NCBI GenBank assembly: GCA_026122225.1
Contig: JANEZZ010002061.1
Span: forward strand, 1-64,000
Origin: Heloderma charlesbogerti
Lineage: Eukaryota > Chordata > Lepidosauria > Squamata > Helodermatidae
Reading direction: 5' to 3'
Length of the DNA stretch: 64,000 nucleotides
Of the stretch, positions 59,264-64,000 are shown in pieces (within the stretch, counting starts at the first letter, position 1; each line of letters begins with the position of its first letter). A program made the translations under genes and the position numbers. The notes beneath the pieces were generated by a model. It did no database searches and had not been told where the DNA came from. It saw only the letters and a list, made by a program, of their open reading frames with translations.

Positions 59264-62200
59264 GTTGTTGTTGTTCAGTTGTGTCCGACTCTTCGTGACC
59301 CCATGGACCATAGCACGCCAGGCCTTCCTGTCCTGCGCACTCTCCCGGAGTGTGCTCAGGTTCATATTCATTGCATCGGTGATACTATCTAGCCATCTCA
59401 TCCTCTGCCGTCCCCTTCTCCTTTTGCCTTCAGTCTTTCCCAGCATCAGGGTCTTTTCCAGAGAGTTTTCTCTTCGCATTAGGTGGCCAAAATATTTCAG
59501 CTTCAGCTTCAGTATCTGTCCTTCCAATGAGCACTCAGGGTTGATTTCCTTTAGGATGGACTGATTTGACCTCCTTGCAGTCCAGGGGACTCGTAAGAGT
59601 CTTCTCCAGCACCACAGTTCGAAAGCATCAATTCTTCGGCGCTCAGCCTTCCTTATAGTCCAGTTCTCACAGCCATACATTACTACTGGGAAAACCATAG
59701 CTTTGATTAGACGGACCTTTGTTGGCAAGGTGATGTCTCTGCTTCTTACTATGCTGTCTAGGTTTGCCATAGCTTTCCTCTCAAGGAGCAAGCGTCTTTT
59801 AATTTCATGGCTACAGTCACCGTCTGCGGTGATCTTGGAGCCCAAGAAAGTAAAATCTGTCACTGCTTCCATTTCTTCCCCTTCTATATGCCACGAAGTG
59901 ATAGGGCCAGATACCATGATCTTAGTTTTTGTAATGTTGAGTTTCAAACCAGCTTTTGCACTCTCCTCTTTCACCCTCAACAAGAGGCTCTTTAGATCCT
60001 CTTCACTTTCTGCCATTAGGGCGGTATCGTCTGCATATCGGAGGTTGTTGATAATTCTCCCAGCAATCTTAATTCCGACCTGTGATTCATCCAACCCGGC
60101 ATTTCTCATGATGTACTCTGCATATAAGTTAAATAAGCAGGGTGACAATATGCAGCCTTGTCGTACTCCTTTCCCAATTTTGAACCACTCGGTTGTTCCA
60201 TGTCCGGTTCTTACTGTTGCTTCTTGACCCTCGTACAGGTTTCTCAGGAGACAGGTAAGGTGGTCTGGTACTCCCATCACTTTAAGAATTTGCCACAGTT
60301 TGTTGTGATCCACACAATCAAAGGCTTTAGCATAGTCAATGAAGCAGAAATAGAAATTTTTCTGGAATTCTCTTGCTTTCTCCATGATGCAGCGAATGTT
60401 GGCGATTTGATCTCTAGTTCCTCTGCCTCTTCGAAACCCAGGTTGTACTTCCGGTAGTTCTCGGTTCGCATACTGCTGAAGCCTAGCTTGTAGGATTTTG
60501 AGCATCACCTTGCTGGCATGTGAAATGAGCGCAATTGTGCGGTAGTTTGAACACTCTTTGGCGTTGCCCTTCTTTGGAATTGGAATGTAAACTGACCTTT
60601 TCCAGTCTTGTGGCCATTGTTGAGTGTTCCAAATGTGTTGGCATATTGAGTGCAGCACTTTAACAGCATCATCTTTTAGGATCTTAAATAGCTCAGCTGG
60701 AATACTGTCATCTCCACTAGCTTTGTTGTTACTAATGCTTCCTAAGGCCCACTTGACTTCACTCTCGAGGATGTCCGGCTCAAGTTCAGTGACCGCACTA
60801 TCATGGCTATCAAGGACATTACTATCATGGCTATCAAGGACATTAAGATCTTTCCTGTATAGTTCTTCTGTGTATTCTTTCCACCTCTTCTTAATCTCAT
60901 CTGCTTCTGTGAGGTCCCTGCCTTCTTTGTCCTTTATCATGCCCGTCTTTGCACAAAACGTTCCCTTGAGGTCTCCAATTTTCTTGAAGAGATCTCTAGT
61001 CTTTCCCATTCTGTTGTTTTCCTCGATTTCCTTGCATTGTTCATTTAAGAAGGCCTTCTTGTCTCTCCTTGCTATTCTCTGGAACTCTGCATTCAGTTGG
61101 ATATATCTTCCCCTTTCTCCCTTGCTTTTTGCTTCCCTTCTTTCGTCAGCTACTTGTAAAACCTCATCAGACAGCCACTTGGCTTTCTTGCATTTCTTTT
61201 TCTTTGGGATGGATTTCGTTGCTGCCTCCTGAACAATGTTACGGACCTCCGTCCATAGTTCCTCAGGCACTCTGTCTATCAGGTCTAATCCCTGAAATCT
61301 ATTCCTCACCTCCACTGTATATTCATAAGGGATATGATTTAGGCCATACCTGAATGGTTTAGTGGTTTTCCCGACGTTCTTCAATTTAAGCCGAAATTTT
61401 GCAAGAAGCAGCTCATGATCTGAGCCACAGTCAGCTCCAGGTCTTGTTTTGACTGACTGTATGGAGCTTCTCCATCTTTGGCTGCAAAGGACATAATCAA
61501 TCTGATTTCGATATTGACCATCTGGTGATGTCCATGTGTAGAGTCGTCTCTTGTGCTGTTGGAAAAGAGTGTTTGCTATGATCAGCGTGTTCTCTTGGCA
61601 AAACTCTATTAGCTTTTGTCCTGCTTCATTTTGTACACCAAGGCCATGCCTGCCTGTTATCCCGGTGATTTCTTGACTTCCTACTTTAGCATTCCAGTCC
61701 CCTATGATGAAGAGGACATCTTTCTTTGGTGTTAGTTCTAGAAGGTGTTGGAGGTCTTCATAGAACCGATCAACCTCAGCTTCTTCGGCATCAGTGGTTG
61801 GGGCATAGACTTGAATTACTGTGATGTTGAATGGTTTGCCTTGGATTCGTACTGAGATCATTCTATCATTTTTGAGATTGTACCCCAGTACTGCTTTTCC
61901 CACCCTTTTGTTGACTATGAGTGCTACTCCATTTCTTCTAAGGGATTCTTGGCCACAATAGTAGATATGATGGTCACCTGAATTAAATTCGCCCATTCCT
62001 GTCCATTTTAGTTGGCTGATTCCCAAGATGTCGATGTTCAATCTTGCCATCTCATGTTTGACCACCTCCAGCTTACCTTGATTCATTGATCTTACATTCC
62101 AGGTTCCTAAACAGTATTGTTCTTTACAGCATCGGATTTTCTTTTCACCACCAGACACATCCACAGCTGAGTGTCCTTTCGGCTTTGGCCCAGCCGCTTC

Positions 62201-62434
62201 ACTCTTTCTGGCGCTACTTGGAAATACCCTCTGCTCTTCCCCAGTAGTATATTGGACACCTTCCGACCTGAGGGGCTCATCTTCCGGCATCATCTCTTTT
62301 AGCCTTGTGATACGTTCCATGGGGTTTTCTTGGCAAGAATACTGGAGTGGGTTGCCATTTCCTTCTCCAGTGGACCACATTTTGTCAGAACTCTCTGCCA
62401 TGACCTGTCCGTCTTGGGTGGCCCTGCACGGCAT
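59264..62434 (-). CDS. BovB endonuclease-reverse transcriptase polyprotein
   Basis: 1057 codons lie inside the element, starting MPCRATQDGQVMAESSDK. An apurinic-type endonuclease occupies roughly residues 110-370: GTWNVRSMNQGK, a GDWNAKVG motif and the GSDHELL end motif. Reverse transcriptase follows at about 600-880: FCFIDYAKAFD (first catalytic Asp), GVRQGCILSPCLFN and RYADDTALM, with Y800-A-D-D803. The C-terminal part has the CW-rich FELWCWRRLLRVPWTA stretch. All expected catalytic residues are present. No stop codon lies inside the element: the frame passes through the AAC tail (Asn run) and ends 27 codons later, at 59180, in flanking DNA. An upstream in-frame start is possible; the ATG at 62434 was chosen because the 9-kb copy shares it. 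Confidence 0.93.
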
Positions 62435-62499
62435 AGCTTATGGCTTCACTGAGTTACGCAAGCCCCTTCGCCACAACAAGGCAGTGATCCATGAAGGGG
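59264..62499 (-). mobile_element. Full-length RTE-BovB LINE with intact coding frame
   Basis: A 3236-bp minus-strand element. The 11-bp direct repeat agacattgccc flanks it at 59253-59263 and 62500-62510. Its 5' end (about 65 bp of leader) contains the GNPLQYSC-type segment that also appears in ruminant BovB-derived repeats. Its 3' end is a short run of AAC units. One uninterrupted frame spans the element from the ATG at 62434. It is inserted inside a small hAT MITE within a PACS2 intron, antisense to the gene. The intact frame, near-exact duplication and full length point to a recent insertion. Squamates are known hosts of BovB and figure in its horizontal transfer to ruminants. Confidence 0.97.
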
Positions 62500-62764
62500 A
62501 GACATTGCCCACCCCTGCCTTAATTGAAAGTGCTGGGGATTGAACCTAGGTCTTCCAAGCGCTAAATTTGAGCTGTTCCCTTCATGTATGAGGTTGACCC
62601 AGGTCCACTCCATATCATCAAGAGGGTAATATAGAGAGCAGGTCCAGGTCAGACCACTCTCACTGACATTGACAGAACAATACCCAAGGGAACAAAGTTC
62701 TCAACTGTCTGAAGTCTTTTTTGACGTTGTTACCGTGCACACAGATTGATATAGTACTACATAC

Positions 62765-63083
62765 CAGGGGTGCACAAGCTTTTTGGCCCTGGTGGCTACG
62801 TGCGATGCTGGCTTGAGGGTTTAGGGCCATTCATGCTCATCCCCCCTCCCCAGTGATCTTCTTTGCTGAGGAGGAGTGGAGAACCTTCTCTGCACCCCTT
62901 CCTTCAGCTATCAGGATACAGATCACTCTTTCCTCACTGCTAGCAGCACGAGGGAAAGACTAGTCTGTATGAAATGAGGGGCAGGGGGATTCAGCAGCAG
63001 AGGGGTCAGAATAGCCCTAGATGGCCACACCTAAAGCCTGGGGGGCACACATGTAGCCCTGGGCTATAGGTTGTCCACTGCTG
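62765..63083. mobile_element. hAT-type nonautonomous element, about 319 bp
   Basis: Inverted ends caggggtgcacaa and ttgtccactgctg, with a gtagccctgggctatagg subterminal region. The duplication is not recognisable. Confidence 0.65.
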
Positions 63084-63129
63084 CTATCACTTGTCTATGC
63101 AAACATACAAGAGAGGAGGGATCAGAGCA

Positions 63130-63200
63130 CCTCTTTTGCATGGAAGAGGGTTGACCAAGGGTCAATCCCCAGTTAAAAGAATCAGGTAGCAGGTGATGAG
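63130..63200 (+). mobile_element. tRNA-derived SINE fragment
   Basis: Contains gggtcaatccccagttaaaa and atcaggtagcaggtgatga, as in longer copies of the second SINE family. Confidence 0.6.
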
Positions 63201-64000
63201 AGTTCGCATGACACTATAACCCATAGTCTAATTAAACCATGGAGGATTATTTTTTACCCATACCTAAGCCACAGTGGTGCCACCAGACGATCGAGCAGTG
63301 CGTTGCTTGTTTTCACAAGTCATGGGTTGTTTCCCTCTGCCTTCCTCGCCCACTCCCATCATGTATTGCTGGGGCCTTTGCAGCATGGAAGGGCGGGCAA
63401 CTGCTGGCAAGGCTTCACTACGTCAGCAACCTCTTCACCGTAGGTCCGCTGTTTTCTGGGCATGTATTAATCTTTGGCTGCTCCCAGGGATGCTCATACT
63501 GTCCCGATGAAAACCTTCCCTTCCCCTTCTGCCCGCTTCACCTTGAAGCCTTGTTTTAGCAGAACAAAATCCACCCTCGCCCCGCCCTGGCTGCCCACTT
63601 CCCATTTGAACCTTCTCTGAGCAGTAAAACATCCTTGCTACCATCAGTTGGTGCTGGAAGGAGCTGTGGGACTCGATTGCTGCACCAGCCGGACAACCAC
63701 ATTTCATTCACCCCCTCCTCCACCCCTTTTCCACCCCACCAGAGATGAAGGGAAACCACAGTTCAATGAAGGAATCTTGTTTAGCTGCACCTCTTGCCAG
63801 TCTGCACTGATGCATTAACTTTTCAGACAATACTGAAACCCAAATCCTTGTGAACCTGGTCTTGATTGAATATTGGGAAGAGCTTTTCCAGTGTCTAGCT
63901 GCCTCTGCTCTAATTGCTGTAAGGAGAAATACAATGGGCTGCAAATTTCTCCCTCCAAAGAATGAAGGAGTGTTGCTCCGAATGGGTGGCTATTACAAGT

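Larger units (their letters stand above)
59142..62517. mobile_element. hAT-type MITE split by BovB
   Basis: Left end caggggtgggtcacttgtgg at 59142 and right end attgcccacccctg finishing at 62517; flanks cctttgtt and ccttaatt match at 6 of 8. Removing BovB and one copy of its 11-bp duplication leaves 129 bp, the normal family length. Confidence 0.88.
56118..64000 (+). other. PACS2 downstream intron (partial, probable intron 8)
   Basis: Begins at the gtaaga donor after the last visible exon and runs off the window. It contains the 661-bp foldback element, hAT MITEs, a 5S-derived SINE, microsatellites and the full-length BovB. Nothing was recognised in 57330-58135, 58820-59140, 62520-62760 or 63205-64000. 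The last of these may contain the arms of another foldback element. Confidence 0.75.

Noticed and set aside
61069..61353. Plus-strand open frames across the BovB region
   Set aside because: They are antisense shadows of the BovB polyprotein.
56118..64000. Next PACS2 exon
   Set aside because: The conserved EEDLD and STPKPKL region was not found in any frame with an acceptor before it.

Overview
The window is nuclear DNA of a squamate reptile (lizard or snake). Two observations support this. There are split vertebrate exons with clean GT/AG borders, and the repeat community is a squamate one: RTE-BovB, CR1 with the ATTCTATG-type tail, L2-like LINEs, tRNA-derived and 5S-derived SINEs, a chromodomain Ty3/gypsy element, and dense hAT and TTA-flanked MITEs. 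I cannot name the species.

The only host gene I can support is PACS2 (phosphofurin acidic cluster sorting protein 2), on the + strand. Seven coding exons are visible: 15665-15752, 51320-51409, 51860-51985, 52370-52532, 53151-53242, 54017-54097 and 56058-56117. They join in phase and encode most of the cargo-binding (furin-binding) region, the acidic serine-rich autoregulatory segment and the start of the middle region. The first coding exon lies upstream of the window and the remaining exons lie downstream, so every other base here is intron. One intron, between the first two visible exons, is 35.6 kb long.

Layout. 1-15.66 kb is upstream intron with scattered SINEs, MITEs, a CR1 3' end and a 5' piece of BovB. 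15.75-51.32 kb is the giant intron. It holds minus-strand L2-like LINE ends at 17.6-18.2 and 20.1-20.8 kb, a complete but decayed 5.55-kb chromodomain gypsy element at 29.8-35.4 kb, a run of same-orientation LINEs at 36.5-42.25 kb, an unidentified coding-like fragment at 45.5-46.1 kb, and another CR1 end at 50.3-51.0 kb. 51.3-56.1 kb is a compact cluster of six exons. 56.1-64 kb is downstream intron with a long foldback element and, at 59.26-62.50 kb, a full-length RTE-BovB.

The most notable item is that BovB. It has an 11-bp target-site duplication, sits inside a 129-bp hAT MITE, and carries one uninterrupted endonuclease-reverse transcriptase frame of 1057 codons within the element. The frame has no stop of its own and runs out through the 3' tail into target DNA. 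Several nested insertions can be checked inside the window because an empty paralogous site is also present.
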